A stretch of DNA of 64,000 bases, from assembly GCF_000143535.2 (NCBI RefSeq), contig NC_037313.1, forward strand, positions 255,501 through 319,500, in the 5' to 3' direction. This document shows, in pieces, positions 37,444-50,212 of this stretch (positions are counted from its first letter, which is position 1; each line of letters begins with the position of its first letter). The notes below the pieces were generated by a model. That model worked only from the letters and a program-made list of their open reading frames with translations, was not told where the DNA came from and ran no database searches. The DNA is from Botrytis cinerea B05.10. Its lineage: Eukaryota; Ascomycota; Leotiomycetes; Helotiales; Sclerotiniaceae. Both the position numbers and the translations under genes were made by a program.

Positions 37444-38034
37444 ATGGCCATTGGATTACTTCTTCCTATTCGAATTGCTCAAGCAGTTTTTGCTATCGTC
37501 GTACTTGGCTTGTCCGGATATGGTATGAGAAATATTGATGATTAGTATACCAAAGGATAACTGTTAACATACCACATAGTTTCCCACTGGTACAATGCCG
37601 ATACTTTGACTGCATCTCCTTCGCAAATCAACTTTTTGGTTTTCGTACCTGTCTTCACTCTGATTTCCATTGTCTATCTTGAAGTTGCCCCCCGCTTCAT
37701 GTCGAAAGGTACCTTTGTCATTCTCAAAAGTACATACCCAGTTTTCTAACATTCATCAGCATCTCACCCATACGCACATCTCGCATTTGAACTCCTCAAC
37801 GTTCTTTTCTACTTCGCAGGCTTCATCGCCCTCTCCGTCTTTATCAGCAAGCTTCTTTTCTGTCGTGGTTCTGTCTGTGGAGCAGCTCGTGCCGATGCAG
37901 TCTTTGGTGCTTTCAGCTGGTTACTTTGGATGGGAAGCAGTGCTATTCTTGCATTGGAAATGTTCAAGGGAGGACGAGGAAAAGCTTATCCTCAACCAAA
38001 CATGGCTATGAAGGAGACTAGCAACCCGGTTTAA
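37444..38034 (+). CDS. Small four-TM MARVEL-like membrane protein
   Basis: 160 aa from three exons (37444-37522, 37580-37708, 37760-38034; introns 57 and 51 bp, in phase). Four hydrophobic segments: LLLPIRIAQAVFAIVVLGL, INFLVFVPVFTLISIVYLEV, LLNVLFYFAGFIALSVFISK and AFSWLLWMGSSAILALEMF. Between TM3 and TM4 two cysteines (CRGSVCGAARA) could form a loop disulfide. Length, topology and the arginine in TM1 (LPIRIAQ) fit the fungal MARVEL / membrane-associating domain family. Relatives such as Nce102 organise plasma-membrane domains, but the function of this member is not known. The C-terminal tail is short and cytosolic. Confidence 0.8.
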
Positions 38035-38320
38035 GTCGCTATGTGATGAGCGAAGATAATGCAAAAGACAATCGGGAAGCATGTCTGAATCATATGGGCA
38101 CTGATAGTTGATGAGAAGTCTTGATGACCATCTCTTTCTTGAAAGGACGTATTGTGGTTGTAGGAATAGAGGTTGATGAAAAGGAAAAGATTGATGACTC
38201 AAACGTTCATGGAGTTGGGGGTCAAAACACTTACACAGCAGCAAGACTGACTGATGTCTACTTTAGAAATAAATAATATGAAAATCTTTGATAATTCTTT
38301 CGAGTGCATCTACCTTTCTA
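38035..38320. other. 3' flank of MARVEL-like gene
   Basis: Probable 3' UTR and spacer; ends where repeat D begins. No gene. Confidence 0.4.
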
Positions 38321-38967
38321 ACGTCTGTCCCTGTGTCCTGAGACGTACCCCGTAACGAGACGAATCTGTAGTCTTGGAAGCATAACTTTTTTCTTAGCAA
38401 GTCTACAGAGTTGATATTAATGTACTCTTTTATTTAGCTACTTGTCCTTGGAGTGATTATTTTTTTTAAAAAAAAAATAGGAAGAAGAGTACAATTGATT
38501 ACACTATTGATCGTTTCAATTACATCATCAATCGGTGCTTTCGTTGTCCACTCCTTCTTAATCACAACTACTAAAGTCTTTTTCTAATTCGGAGCACGTT
38601 ATGAAAGGTTTTATCCTGCAATAATATAGCTCCAAATTTTGAAGATGCACAGAGAGGAAAAGAATGGAGCCCGAGAGTTACTCCGATATGAGGATATAGT
38701 CTTAAGTTTTGATGCTTAGTGATAGCCAAGCTGCACAGTTCATTATGTTCACGCCCGGGATCGCTAAATTTCATCACAGGCACAGCCACGCATGTGGCGC
38801 AAGAGTGGAGCGCCGTCTTTCTCCAAGTCCTTGCGCAAGGCGCACGTCCTGGCGTGCTTCAATTATACCGTGCTCTTATAGACAACATCCTTTATTCTGT
38901 ATTCTCTCTTGTGCTCATCAATGTTGCTCAATAAAAGAGAAGGCCCAGAGCCAATAATACCTCACTA
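38321..38967 (+). repeat. Dispersed repeat D, copy 4
   Basis: About 650 bp, collinear with 16611-17296: ACGTCTGTCC start, AACGAGACGAATCTGTAGT, AACTTTTTTCTTAGCAAGT, TAGCTCCAAATTTTGAAG, CCACGCATGTGGCGCAAG, TTATTCTGTATTCTCTCTT, CCAATAATACCTCACTA end. It marks the border between the core island and the next NLR gene and ends about 210 bp upstream of its start codon. This copy is the least AT-shifted. Confidence 0.8.
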
Positions 38968-39175
38968 CTATAGCAACTCTGAGGGTGCTGGAAACATAAT
39001 CTTCGTAATCTTGAAGATCCAATCGCCCGAAATCCGGGTATTATAAACCCATGTCTATTTTGAGATTCAACCGTAGTCCTCAGCCACGTATGCAACCTCG
39101 TCGCAACTCGAACGTCAGCCGTACGAACAAAGATGTCTATTACACGCTCTCTTCATCTGCTTTGTTGCAATAACA

Positions 39176-42100
39176 ATGGCAGAGGCTCTCGGACTTGTCT
39201 CTAGTGTTATCGCAGTTATCGATTTATCTGTAAAGGTCGCCTCACGGTGCTCCGAGTACTACACAAATGTCAAGAATGCTCGAGATGATATCGGACGCCT
39301 TCAAAGTGAGGCCCAGGAATTAAAAGCAATACTTGAGAAGATTCATTCAATATGCGACGGTTCAAATGGTGTGAGAATTCAAGATCCCCAGGGCTTGCGT
39401 AAAGGAGTCGAGGAATGCCAGAAGCAGCTCGCCCAGCTGGATGTAAAGCTTGAGCCCCGAGAGAGAAACAAATTAATGAGTCGTTTTGGGAGACGTGCTT
39501 TGAAATGGCCTTTCAAAGGTAAAGAGGTGGATAGCCTTATAAAGAAACTCGAAAAATGCAAGGCCAACATATCCTTCAGTCTTCAAGTCGATCAAGAGTA
39601 TGTGATTGCGTTCGAATTACAAATAGTAGAAGCTGATAATGATGATGCCTATAGGATACAAATTCTTAACACCCATCAAAGAATTGTGCTTGATAAACTG
39701 CGGTCTGCCGATAATGCTGCGTTTGATTCCCACGACGAAGAACACAATGCCCGATGCTACCAAGGCACTCGAGCGGAACTCCTTCGGCACATAGATAGCT
39801 GGGTTAGCGATCGAGGCAGCGAACGCATATTTTGGCTAAATGGTATGGCAGGCACTGGCAAATCTACAATCTCCCGCACAGTGGCCCAAAATCTAGTCGA
39901 CAAGGGAGAGCTCGGCGCCAGTTTCTTCTTTAAGAGGGGTGAAGGCGACCGTGGCCACGCAGGAATGTTTTTTGCAACAATTGTCACTCAACTCGTCCAA
40001 AAATTGCCTCCCTTAGCACCACATGTTCGAGATGCAATCGAAGCTAACCCGGGAATCTCTGGGAAGACTTTAGGTCAACAATTCATTACACTTGTTTTGA
40101 AACCGTTAGAAAAGATACAAACCGATCCTCAGAAGTCTTCCAGTATAGTGATTGTGGTTGATGCTCTTGACGAGTGTGACCGAGAAGAGGATGTTGAAGC
40201 TATCATTCGCCTATTTTCACAAGCGCAGCACGTCGCATCACTCAAGTTCTTTTTGACAAGCAGGCCAGAGCTTCCGATTCGCCTGGGGTTTAAGAAAATA
40301 GGAGACATATATAAAGGATTAGTTCTCCATGAAATACCCGAGAAAATTGTTAAGGAAGATATCTCTTCATTCCTAGAACATGAACTAGCAATAATCCGAG
40401 AAAATTATAACGTATCAGTCCCCCAAAACCGGCAATTACCCGCGGATTGGCCAGGCCATACAATTATTCAAAGTTTAGTCGGAATGGCTATCCCATTGTT
40501 TATTTTTGCTACAACCATCTGCCGGTTCATCAATGACCGAAAATGCCGCCAACCGAAGGAGCAGCTTGCTGAGGTCCTGAAATATGAGGGTAGAAGCCAA
40601 GTGTCTAAACTTGGCGCAACATATCTCCCTGTCCTAAACCAGCTAATCTTCGAAGTTAATCATTCACAGAAAAGAGGTATATTACAAGACTTCAAGCAAG
40701 TCGTTGGGTCAATTGTCATTCTCGCTAGCCCTCTTTCCGCTACTTCTCTCGATCGACTCCTTGGAGTCCTTGAAGGTACAGTCGACAGTAGAACAGATCT
40801 CCTCCACTCCGTTCTAAACATCCCCTCTCGTCCCGACCACCCTGTACGGCTGCTCCATTTGTCGTTCCGGGACTTTCTCATCGATACTGAGAATCGCGAA
40901 ACGAACCCCTTTTGGGTTGACGAGAAAGATACCCATAAGAAGTTAGCGACCCGATGCATTGAACTCTTATCGACGGGCGAAAATCTCAAAAAAGATATTT
41001 GTAACCTTCGGACACCAGAAAAGCCACGAGCAGATATTGATAAACAAACGATAGACTCTTACCTACCATCTGAAATTCAATATGCTTGCCAGTATTGGGT
41101 ATACCACTTGAACGAAAGCGGAGGTAGTATATACGATGGCGACCAAGTCCACAATTTCCTCAAGTGTCACTTTCTCCACTGGCTTGAATCATTGAGCTTG
41201 ATTGGAAGGCTACGAGAAAGTATTGGGATGGTAGATAGCTTGATGGCTATAATAGACGTATGTCATCCACTACCATCAACTACAAGTATCTACTAAATAT
41301 AGAGTTTTAAGCCAATAAAAGGCGACCAAATATCTCGGTTTCTTTACGATGCAAAGCGCTTTATCCTCAATTGCTACTCCATAGCTGACTCGTCGCCCCT
41401 CCAACTCTATTCCTCTGCGCTTATCTTCGCTCCAAAAAAAAGCATCATTCGGAATACATTCCATAATTACACTCCTAATTGGATCCTACAGAAGCCAAAT
41501 ACAGATCTGGAATGGAATGCAGTTCTTCAGACGCTCGAAGGGCACAGCGGTGGGGTTAACTCGATCGCTTTCTCGGCCGACTCAAAGCTGCTGGCGTCGG
41601 CGTCGCGCGATCACACAATCAAGATCTGGGATTCAGCTACCGGCACACTACAGCAGACGCTCGAAGGGCACAACGGTGAGGTTAACTCGGTCGCTTTCTC
41701 GGCCGACTCAAAACTTCTGGCGTCGGCATCGGACGATCGCACAATCAAGATCTGGGATTCAGCTACCGGCACGCTACAGCAGACGCTCGAAGGGCACAGC
41801 GGTGGGGTTAACTCGGTCGCTTTCTCGGCCGACTCAAAGCTGCTGGCGTCGGCGTCGCGCGATCGCACAATCAAGATCTGGGATGCAGCTACCGACACAC
41901 TACAGCAAACGCTCGAAAGACACAGCGATTGGGTTAACTCGGTCGCTTTCTCGGCCGACTCAAAACTTCTGGCGTCGGCATCGGACGATCGCACAATCAA
42001 GATCTGGGATTCAGCTACCGGCACGCTACAGCAGACGCTCGAAGGGCACAGCGGTGGGGTTAACTCGGTCGCTTTCTCGGCCGACTCAAAGCTGCTGGCG

Positions 42101-43375
42101 TCGGCGTCGCGCGATCGCACAATCAAGATCTGGGATGCAGCTACCGGCACACTACAGCAAACGCTCAAAGGGCACAGCGGTGGGGTTAACTCGGTCGCTT
42201 TCTCGACCGACTCAAAGCTGCTGGCGTCGGCATCGAACGATTGCACAATCAAGATCTGGGATTCAGCTACCGGCACGCTACAGCAGACGCTCGAAGGGAA
42301 CAGCGATTGGGTTAACGCGGTCGCTTTCTCGGCCGACTCAAAGCTGCTGGCGTCGGCGTCGCGCGATCGCACAATCAAGATCTGGGATTCAGCTACCGGC
42401 ACGCTACAGCAGACGCTCGAAGAGCACAGCGATTGGGTTAACTCGGTCGCTTTCTCGGCCGACTCAAAGCTGCTGGCGTCGGCGTCGCGCGATCGCACAA
42501 TCAAGATCTGGAATGCAGCTACCGGCACGCTACAGCAGACGCTCGAAGGGCACAGCGATTGGGTTAACTCGGTCGCTTTCTCGGCCGACTCAAAGCTTCT
42601 GGCGTCGGCATCGGACGATCACACAATCAAGATCTGGGATTCAGCTACCGACACGCTGCTGCAGACGCTCGAAGGGCATAGCGATTGGGTCCGCTCGATT
42701 GCTTTCTCGACCGACTCAAAACTGCTGGCATCCTGGTCGCGCGATCACACAATCAAGATCTGGGATTCAGCTACCGGCACACTACAGCAGACGCTCGAAG
42801 GGCACAACGGTGAGGTTAACTCGGTCGCTTTCTCGGCCGACTCAAAACTTCTGGCGTCGGCATCGGACGATCGCACAATCAAGATCTGGGATTCAGCTAC
42901 CGGCACGCTACAGCAGACGCTCGAAGGGCACAGCGGTGGGGTTAACTCGGTCGCTTTCTCGGCCGACTCAAAGCTGCTGGCGTCGGCGTCGCGCGATCGC
43001 ACAATCAAGATCTGGGATGCAGCTACCGGCACGCTACAGCAGACACTCGAAGGGCATATTGGCGCCAGAAATTTATTATTTGATATCACAAATTCAATCT
43101 TAATTACAGACACCGGCTGCTTTAGGTTAGTTATAAACACGAACATCCCTCTCCATTCATCTTCTCGAGCAATAAATAATGGAACCCACCGTCAAGGATT
43201 GAGTATCGATGAGTTTTGGGTAATATGGAATGACCAGAACCTTCTTTGGTTACCACCCGACTTCCGGCCTGGAAGCTTTACTATCTCGCATACCGGCTCG
43301 AAACTCGCCATTGGATGTCAATCTGGGAGAGTTTTTGTTATTGGAATAAATAATCCATATAGCAAAATTCTTTAA
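39176..43375 (+). CDS. HeLo-like-NACHT-WD40 receptor
   Basis: NLR-type STAND protein of 1,384 aa. Exon 1 39176-41257, a 45-bp intron, exon 2 41303-43375. The second exon has no methionine in frame for most of its length, so it is easily missed. The N-terminus (1-140; MAEALGLVSSVIAVIDLSVK) is a helical domain of the HeLo-like/SesA type found on fungal STAND proteins. NACHT: P-loop WLNGMAGTGKST (about 220-231) and Walker B IVIVVDALDECD (about 324). A linker with DAKRFILNCYSIADSSPLQL, the usual NACHT-WD40 connector, leads into 12 WD40 repeats (about 771-1275), consensus VNSVAFSADSKLLASAS, then a degenerate C-terminal cap. Same architecture as HET-D/HET-E-type NWD proteins except for the N-terminal domain. 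Intact. Confidence 0.92.
41533..43044 (+). repeat. WD40-coding array, 12 units of 126 bp
   Basis: Twelve uninterrupted 42-codon units. Differences cluster at GG/GE/DW before V, R/D/N in SAS.D, R/H/C in D.T and S/A in WD.AT, matching the hypervariable positions known from Podospora het-d/het-e. The array is visibly GC-richer (GGCGTCGGCGTCGCGCGATC) than the rest of the gene. Confidence 0.93.
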
Positions 43376-43915
43376 TAAAGTTAGCTTACTTTCAGAAATA
43401 ATTATCGTATACGTAACTTATCTTCTCCTTAATATTTTATTTTATAAATGAGCCATAAGAGAGGTGTGGGGGGAGCTACACTTATATACCATTGTGGATT
43501 ATACCAGATTCTCCTATGCCTTTCTAACTTACATTGTTCTTGGCCAGTCCAGTTGTGTAATATATGTTTCAACTCTGTTGGAAGTGACTTGAAGACTGTA
43601 GCTGATTGTGGTAGTAATGCGCTAAAATTGATAAGGTTAATCACAAGTCTTTTCCCTATCTGTAAAGATTGACCGGGTGTCAGCCATTCTTGGCAAACTA
43701 CTAATCCGTGCTTTAAGCTCTAGTTAGAGAATGTCGAGAAACACGAATTTTCCGGTAAGGTGTGTGCAGATACAAACATCCAGCCACACATTTAGTAGCG
43801 ATAGATTCTATGTTATCGCTTAACTCAATGAAGTATCAGACTTTGTGGTGATAGTGTACTATATAGCGTATTGTGATCACTACAATATTGAGAATAAGTT
43901 TTTATTATCACGAAG
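43376..43915. other. 3' flank of NACHT-WD40 gene
   Basis: No gene. Contains sequence related to 21810-21930 (see 43600-43670). Ends at the solo LTR's target-site duplication. Confidence 0.4.
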
Positions 43916-44168
43916 TCACCTACATTCAGGTAAATACACATGAGATAATAGATAAGCTGATGGTTCGTTCACACACGATCAGATTTAGGTGATTTGCTAT
44001 GGGAACATGGGGGTATTACGATCTAAGAGGAACGCGTCCGAAGCCGCTTTGTTAGTGTACGAGATTGTGTATATAAAGAGCCTTCCAGAGAGTTGTAGTT
44101 CTGGAGTTTTAGGTTCGAAGGATGAAATGAACCCTGCTTATTCAGCTCTTCAAGACATTTCGGTCACA
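43916..44168 (+). mobile_element. Solo LTR, family L, copy 3
   Basis: 253 bp beginning TATCACGAAGTCACC (terminal TG mutated to TA) and ending TCGGTCACA, flanked by perfect 5-bp duplications TTTAT (43911-43915 and 44169-44173). TATATAAAGAGCC is conserved with copy 1. Confidence 0.88.
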
Positions 44169-44173
44169 TTTAT

Positions 44174-45751
44174 TATCGTAGTAAAACTTGCAAAGTTTAT
44201 GTTTCTATTATTTTCTCCTTGAAACTAATCTCACCAGTTTACGTACCCACTATTAGATTATATTAGATTATATTAACTATTATATATGAATAGATTATAT
44301 TAACATTACGAGAGCTGCCTTGAGAGTCACATAGAAGTGACTAGACATCTCTCAAGATGCTTTAGACTAGACTTCAAATAGGAATTCAATAAGATTATAA
44401 TTAATTTTAATTCTTGTAACTGTAAGTTAATATAAAATTAATTATTGTTTCTATGAAAACAACTAAAACAAAATTATAGTTATAAAAAACATTAAGAAAT
44501 ATAAGCCAAAATATCAATAACTTGAGAAATCAAAAAAAAAAAAACAATTATTTAATAAGACTATTAAAAAGTTTTATGAAACTATTCATGTTGTAAAAAT
44601 CAATCAATAATTGGTGAGGCATTAAACTAAGCTCCTTAGACAACCTTCGCTTTTCTCCACTAACTTTTCTGAGTCCCTCTTCTACAGCGTTACTATCTGC
44701 CGAGTATCAAGAGCAGTCTTTCCAAGTTTTTGTAAAAAGAAGCAGGATCGGAAACGACACGCTGTCCAACCCCTAGTTTTGGTGTTCCAAATTTGACGAC
44801 TCGTCATGGATTAGGGTCGCATATTATTTTAATTACGAGTCATTCTTTCTAATCATTCGCTGCACGAATATCTGAGGAAGAGTCCACCTTTCTTCTTCTT
44901 TCTCTGCTGCTTCTTCTTCTTCTTCTTCTTATTTCCTTAGTTGTAGATTCCAAATAGCGAATCGGATCTGTTGAGTCAGTTCGTCACACAAAAGACCGTC
45001 TCCTATGGAAATCAAAGGAAAAAGAAACGATACTGAAGATGGAGAAGTATGGTTGCTCTAAGGAGGAGATCCATAATACACTTCTGTAAAGGGCTCTGGG
45101 AGTGATCGAAGTGATAAGCTCTTGAATCTGAGGGTTATTTTAAAAACACATTATTTTCACAATCATCAAGGGTGAAATCCGAGGGACAGGGCATGTATAA
45201 TATCAAGTTAGAAGTGAAATGAGGATTATTGCCTTGCTCCTCGTGCTTTAAAACTCTTGATTCTAGTGATGTATTGGCCGAAAGCCACGTCAACTAGAAG
45301 AATTCTTTATTTTTCTCCATATAATATTACCGCATGATTGGGTTGGAATATGCTGGAACCGAGATAGTACATGAAAAGTTTAGATAATTACAGACTTCTC
45401 CCAACTTCTATGTTGAACAGGGAGAAACCAAAAGTTTATTATATCAAAGCTAAATATAATGTAATACCTGATTACACCGCAACTCATTACCACCTAAGAT
45501 TAGCATACTCAAGTCTGAGAAAGAAAAATATTCTCTGAGGAAGCCCACCCTCAACTGTAGTTTTTCCATAAGTAGAAACACTAGATAATCGATGATCAGA
45601 ATATAGTCAAAGAATAATTCATATTTCTCCGTCTACATTTTTGTTGAGAGACAAAATCATACAAGGTAAATGCATGTAATATCTATATTAAAGATTTCAA
45701 TTTTTCGGTGTTTGATATAAGAATTGGATCTATCTGTTAGGCTTTTCTATA
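44174..45751. other. AT-rich gene-free stretch
   Basis: Very AT-rich (44270-44640), a TTC microsatellite (about 44880-44930), otherwise unclassified sequence. No open frame of interest. The NACHT-ANK gene ends at its right edge. Confidence 0.45.
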
Positions 45752-48700
45752 TCAGTTAATCAGTCTTCCTTGATGCTCTCTAATTACCTCAACAACCAAA
45801 TTTTGCTTCTCCTGAAGTGCTATCATCAAAGGTGTTTTGCCATCATTGTCTGATATAGACGGATCAGCTTTGTGCTTCAATAGATATTCAACAATTTCCA
45901 CATAGCCTCCATATGCAGCCAGCCAAAGTGAGGTTCGCCCATTTTGATCCTTGAAATTTAATTCGATACTGCTTCTTTCAATTAAGAGAGAAGCTATTGC
46001 AAGATCTCCTCGAGCTGCCGATGTATGTAAAGCATAAATTTGATAACCTCCAGGAACATCTGTTTTCATACCGTTGTCGAGTGCTGAGATGATTGCAGTT
46101 TTGTTGCCGGAACTAACATTATTGTGAAAATCTTTTATCTCCTGTCCACGGTCAAGAAGAAACTGTACTTTGATCGAAATATTTTGTATCTGGAAAGGAT
46201 CTATAGGCAAGAAATTTGGATGAAGATGAAGCTTTGTTTCAGCTACAAGTAATAACTCCACAATGGATTGATGACCTCCGTATGCTGCAGCTTGAAGAGC
46301 ATTGCCATAGATTCCGCCTTGAGCATTAACATCGGCTTTGCAATCAAGAAGTAGTTGTACAATGAATTGATGACCTCCGTATGCTGCAGCTTGAAGAGCA
46401 TTGCCATAGTCTCCGCCTTGAGCATTAACATCGGCTTTGCAATCAAGAAGTAGTTTCACAATGGATTGATGACCTCTATATGCTGCAGCTTGAAGAGCAT
46501 TGCCATAGGTTCCGCTTTGAGCATTAACATCAGCCTTATAATCAAGAAGTAGTTGCACACTGGATTGATGACCTTCGTATGCTGCAGCTTGAAGAGCATT
46601 GCCATATTCTCCGCCTTGAGCATTAACATCGGCTTTGCAATCAAGAAGTAGTTGCACAATGAATTGATGACCTCCGTATGCTGCAGCTTGAAGAGCATTG
46701 CCATAGATTCCGCCTTGAGCATTAACATCGGCTTTGCAATCAAGAAGTAGTTGCACAATGGATTGATAACCTCCGTATGCTGCAGCTTGAAGAGCATTGC
46801 CATAGATTCCGCCTTGAGCATTAACATCGGCTTTGCAATCAAGAAGTAGCTGTACAGTAGATTGATGACCTCCGTATGCTGCAGCTTGAAGAGCATTGCC
46901 ATAGATTCCGCCTTGAGCATTAACATCGGCTTTGTAATCGAGAAGTAGTTGTACAATGGATTGATAACCTCTCAATGCTGCAGCTTGAAGAGCATTGCCA
47001 TAGATTCCGCCTTGAGCATTAACATCGGCTTTGAAATCAAGAAGTAGTTGTACAATGGATTGATAACCTGCGTATGCTGCAGCTTGAAGAGCATTGCCAT
47101 AGGTTCCGCCTTGAGCATTAACATCGGCTTTGCAATCAAGAAGTAGTTGTACAATGGATTGATAACCTCCGTATGCTGCAGCTTGAAGAGCATTACCGAA
47201 ATATCCGCCTTGAGCATTAACATCGGCTTTGCAATCAAGAAGTAGTTTCACAATGGATTGATGACCTCTATATGCTGCAGCTTGAAGAGCATTGCCATAG
47301 GTTCCGCTTTGAGCATTAACATCAGCCTTATAATCAAGAAGTAGTTGCACAGTGGATTGATGACCTTCGTATGCTGCAGCTTGAAGAGCATTGCCATATT
47401 CTCCGCCTTGAGCATTAACATCGGCTTTGCAATCAAGAAGTAGTTGCACAATGAATTGATGACCTCCGTATGCTGCAGCTTGAAGAGCATTGCCATAGTC
47501 TCCGCCTTGAGCATTAACATCGGCTTTGCAATCAAGAAGTAGTTGCACAATGGATTGATGACCTCTCAATGCTGCAGCTTGAAGAGCATTGCCAGATCTT
47601 CCGCCTTGAGCATTAACATCGGCCTTATACTCAAGAAGTAATTCCACAATGGATTGATGACCTTCGTGTGCTGCAGCTTGAAGAGCATTGCCATAGGGTC
47701 CGACTTGAGCATTAACATCAGCTTTGTAATCTAATAACATTTGTGCTACAGCTCTACTCCCTTTAAGAGCAGCCCCATATAAAGCATTGCCAGAATCACC
47801 AGTTTGCTTGTTAACATTTGCACCTTTTGCAAGTAAGATCTTAACCACTTCCCTATGCCCGTTGGCTGCTGCTCGCTCGAGTACTGTACACTTGCTCTTG
47901 TTCTCTTCATCAATCAATGCCCCTGCATCAAGTAAAGTTTTGACAATTTGTACATGGCCCCAACGAGATGCATAATGAAGTGCTCGATTTCCATCGTCAT
48001 CCATCGACTCCAGTTCATAGCCTACTTTTAGCAAACCATTCACAACACTCAAAAGATTGGCACCAGAGGTAGTATGAAGCAGAGTGCAATTGTTTCCAGG
48101 TCGCCGTCCAGAACTGTAATATCGATCGATGATTTCATAAAGCCAGATCCAATTTTTAAGGGCATATGGATAGTGTTGAATGAATCGTAGAAGATAATCC
48201 TGTAAGACTCCTTGTGTCTCAGCCTTTTCAGCGTGTAAATACCAGGATCTGACGGCATAATCCACAAATGGAAATTGTGCCTGGATAGCTCTTTCAATAG
48301 GCTTTTTTGAATAGTCAGGTTTGATCATTCCTATGTAATTCGCACAGATGACTGATAGATGATTATGACCTTGTCCGATAGGATTACCACGAATCATTGT
48401 ATCCAGGAAGTCAAGACCATCTTGAAACAAAAAGTCATTGACAGATTGATGGATGAACTGGACGATTTCTTGTTCCTTGTGCTTTTTGAACTCTACAAGA
48501 CCACCAGAGAGGCTCACAACTCGTCTCTTCATTGTATCATTAGTCGGCAATTCCAATTCTTCGAATTCTGCATCGAATGTATCTGTGTCTGGTAGATTCA
48601 TAGCGAAACATATCTCTACCATAGTTAAAGGACGCTCAGCAAGACATACCCATCGCATAAGGCGTAAAGTTTGCTGGTAATCTTCTTTCTCGATGACTTG

Positions 48701-49898
48701 CTCCAAGATATGTTTATAAACATCCCCTAGCTGCTTTGGAACCCTTGCTAACATTTGTCTTATCTCTCTGGGCGACATACCATTATCGTAATATTGAACC
48801 ACCATGCGAAGTACAAGAGCTGCCCATTGAAATACTCCTTGAGCTCCTTTGATTATAGTATCTTGCCATTCCACCAAATACTGGCTTTCGGCTTCAGTTG
48901 GGAAAAGTCTCTTTTTAAGCTCGTCACGAATATAGGTCGAGATATCTTCATGGTTTTCCTTCTCAACCCAGATCTCCCATCTCTGACTCTTTGTTATTAC
49001 CGGAAAGTGGCGACACGAAAAGCATATAGTGGAACGAAGCTTTTTATGACATAAAATATCATTTATCTCGTGAAAATCGTTCACAATGCGGTGGCTTGTA
49101 TCCCGATCGTCCGTACCATCGTCAGCTTCGTCTAATGCATCAACAAATATATTAACAGAATGTGTTGTCGCAGCGTCTTCAACAGCGGATTTGAAAAAGT
49201 CGTAGATTTCACTTATATGCCAGTCCCAATCTTTTCCAGGCTCACCTTGGCTATCAATTTTCTCTTCGAACGAACGCTGAAATGCAGCTCCAGTAGATGG
49301 TGCACAAAATAGCAATTGGTGTAAGAGAGATCGAAACATGCCAAGTCGGCTTTTTTGTAGCGTATTACCGCGGCCATGAAGAAAGAATGAGAGTTGAATC
49401 GATTCCTGATAGTGGGCTTGCTTCTCGAAGTCGCGAAGGAGGAATTCCATCAATGTCGATTTCCCCGATCCTGGCTTTCCCTTGATCCAAAGAATCCCAG
49501 AGCCTTCCTTCAGCCAGGTAGTGTAAGATAGATGACTAGTAATCCAATCGCATGTATTCGCGTGAGCGCGTTTAGTATCGCGACGTCGATAAACCATTTC
49601 GGGGTAAGCCAAAGATCGAAGGCAGCGTTTGAAAGCATCAGGAGAGCTATTCTCGTCTGGGGTTATAGCACAATATTTGTCAGATCCTCTCTCTCGAAGA
49701 AACGGGATATATATATAGTTCGTTGTTAATAAGGGAACATCGAGATCTTCCTGCGAATATTGTAAACTGACCTCCTGACTTTGCATGGTTGAGATAGAAA
49801 TCTCCTTCAATTACAGTTCCCAGAAACTGGGTCCCCCCCCGACTAGTATAATAGCCGCTGAGATCATTCTTCTGTCGCTTTGTCCTTTCTGCCATCAT
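45752..49898 (-). CDS. NACHT-ankyrin receptor with N-terminal amyloid-like motif
   Basis: NLR-type receptor of about 1,360 aa. Preferred model: exon 1 49815-49898, a 64-bp intron (49751-49814, GTAATT...TCGCAG), exon 2 45752-49750. An alternative acceptor about 25 bp earlier, or a single-exon start at about 49810, would only change the N-terminus. Exon 1 encodes a 28-residue leader ending NDLSGYYTSRGGTQFLGT, which resembles the C-terminus of the neighbouring SesB-like hydrolase. NACHT: P-loop LWIKGKPGSGKST (about 118-126), Walker B VNIFVDALDEADD (about 226). A winged-helix/linker region follows. Ankyrin repeats start near residue 610; 15 are almost identical 33-residue units (LLLDCKADVNAQGG), flanked by diverged ones. 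Only 315 bp separates it from the hydrolase gene, same strand. Likely receptor half of a two-gene cell-death module. Confidence 0.9.
46250..47760 (-). repeat. Ankyrin-coding array, 15 near-identical 99-bp units
   Basis: Units of 99 bp (GCTGCAGCTTGAAGAGCATT recurs). Tip residues vary (GGIYG, GGEYG, GGDYG, SGTYG, GGYFG, GGRSG). A block of about 250 bp from 46451 recurs at 47243 (exactly 8 units away) with only one or two differences seen. Confidence 0.93.
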
Positions 49899-50212
49899 CA
49901 ATGATTGAAATAGTGGGGCGCAATAGATGTGTAATTAAGTGATTAATTGGGGCCCGTTAATTGCTGTTGTTGAACTTTATTTGAGTTCAGGTGAACCCAT
50001 TTGCGTTGTGTAGAGCCGCAACTAAGGAAGTAAACTGTATATAGCGTCTTACTATAATCCCTGCCCAGCTGGACATATCACGTGTATGTCAGGTACATTA
50101 CATATTGGCCTAAGGATTTGATAACTAGCAATGATGTAGCTATATATCTAGATATCAAAATCAAAGACTCCAGAAATAATGCTTTCTGTTTCATTGATTC
50201 CATAATCACTCT
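49899..50212. other. Short spacer between hydrolase and NACHT-ANK receptor
   Basis: 314 bp between the hydrolase stop and the receptor start on the same strand. It should hold the receptor promoter and the hydrolase 3' UTR. Close packing is consistent with a co-inherited pair. Confidence 0.5.

Noticed and set aside
41533..43044. Regular direct repeats that might suggest a CRISPR-like array
   Set aside because: 126-bp units are in-frame WD40 codons without unique spacers. The 99- and ~105-bp arrays elsewhere are likewise ankyrin codons.
41517..43103. 528-codon Arg/Ser-rich plus-strand ORF and matching long minus-strand ORFs
   Set aside because: Shadow frames of the WD40 array. The frame giving WD40 repeats joins the NACHT exon in phase and reads to a proper stop at 43375.
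46243..47550. Repetitive minus-strand ORFs rich in MLMLKAE
   Set aside because: Out-of-frame reading of the NACHT-ANK ankyrin units.
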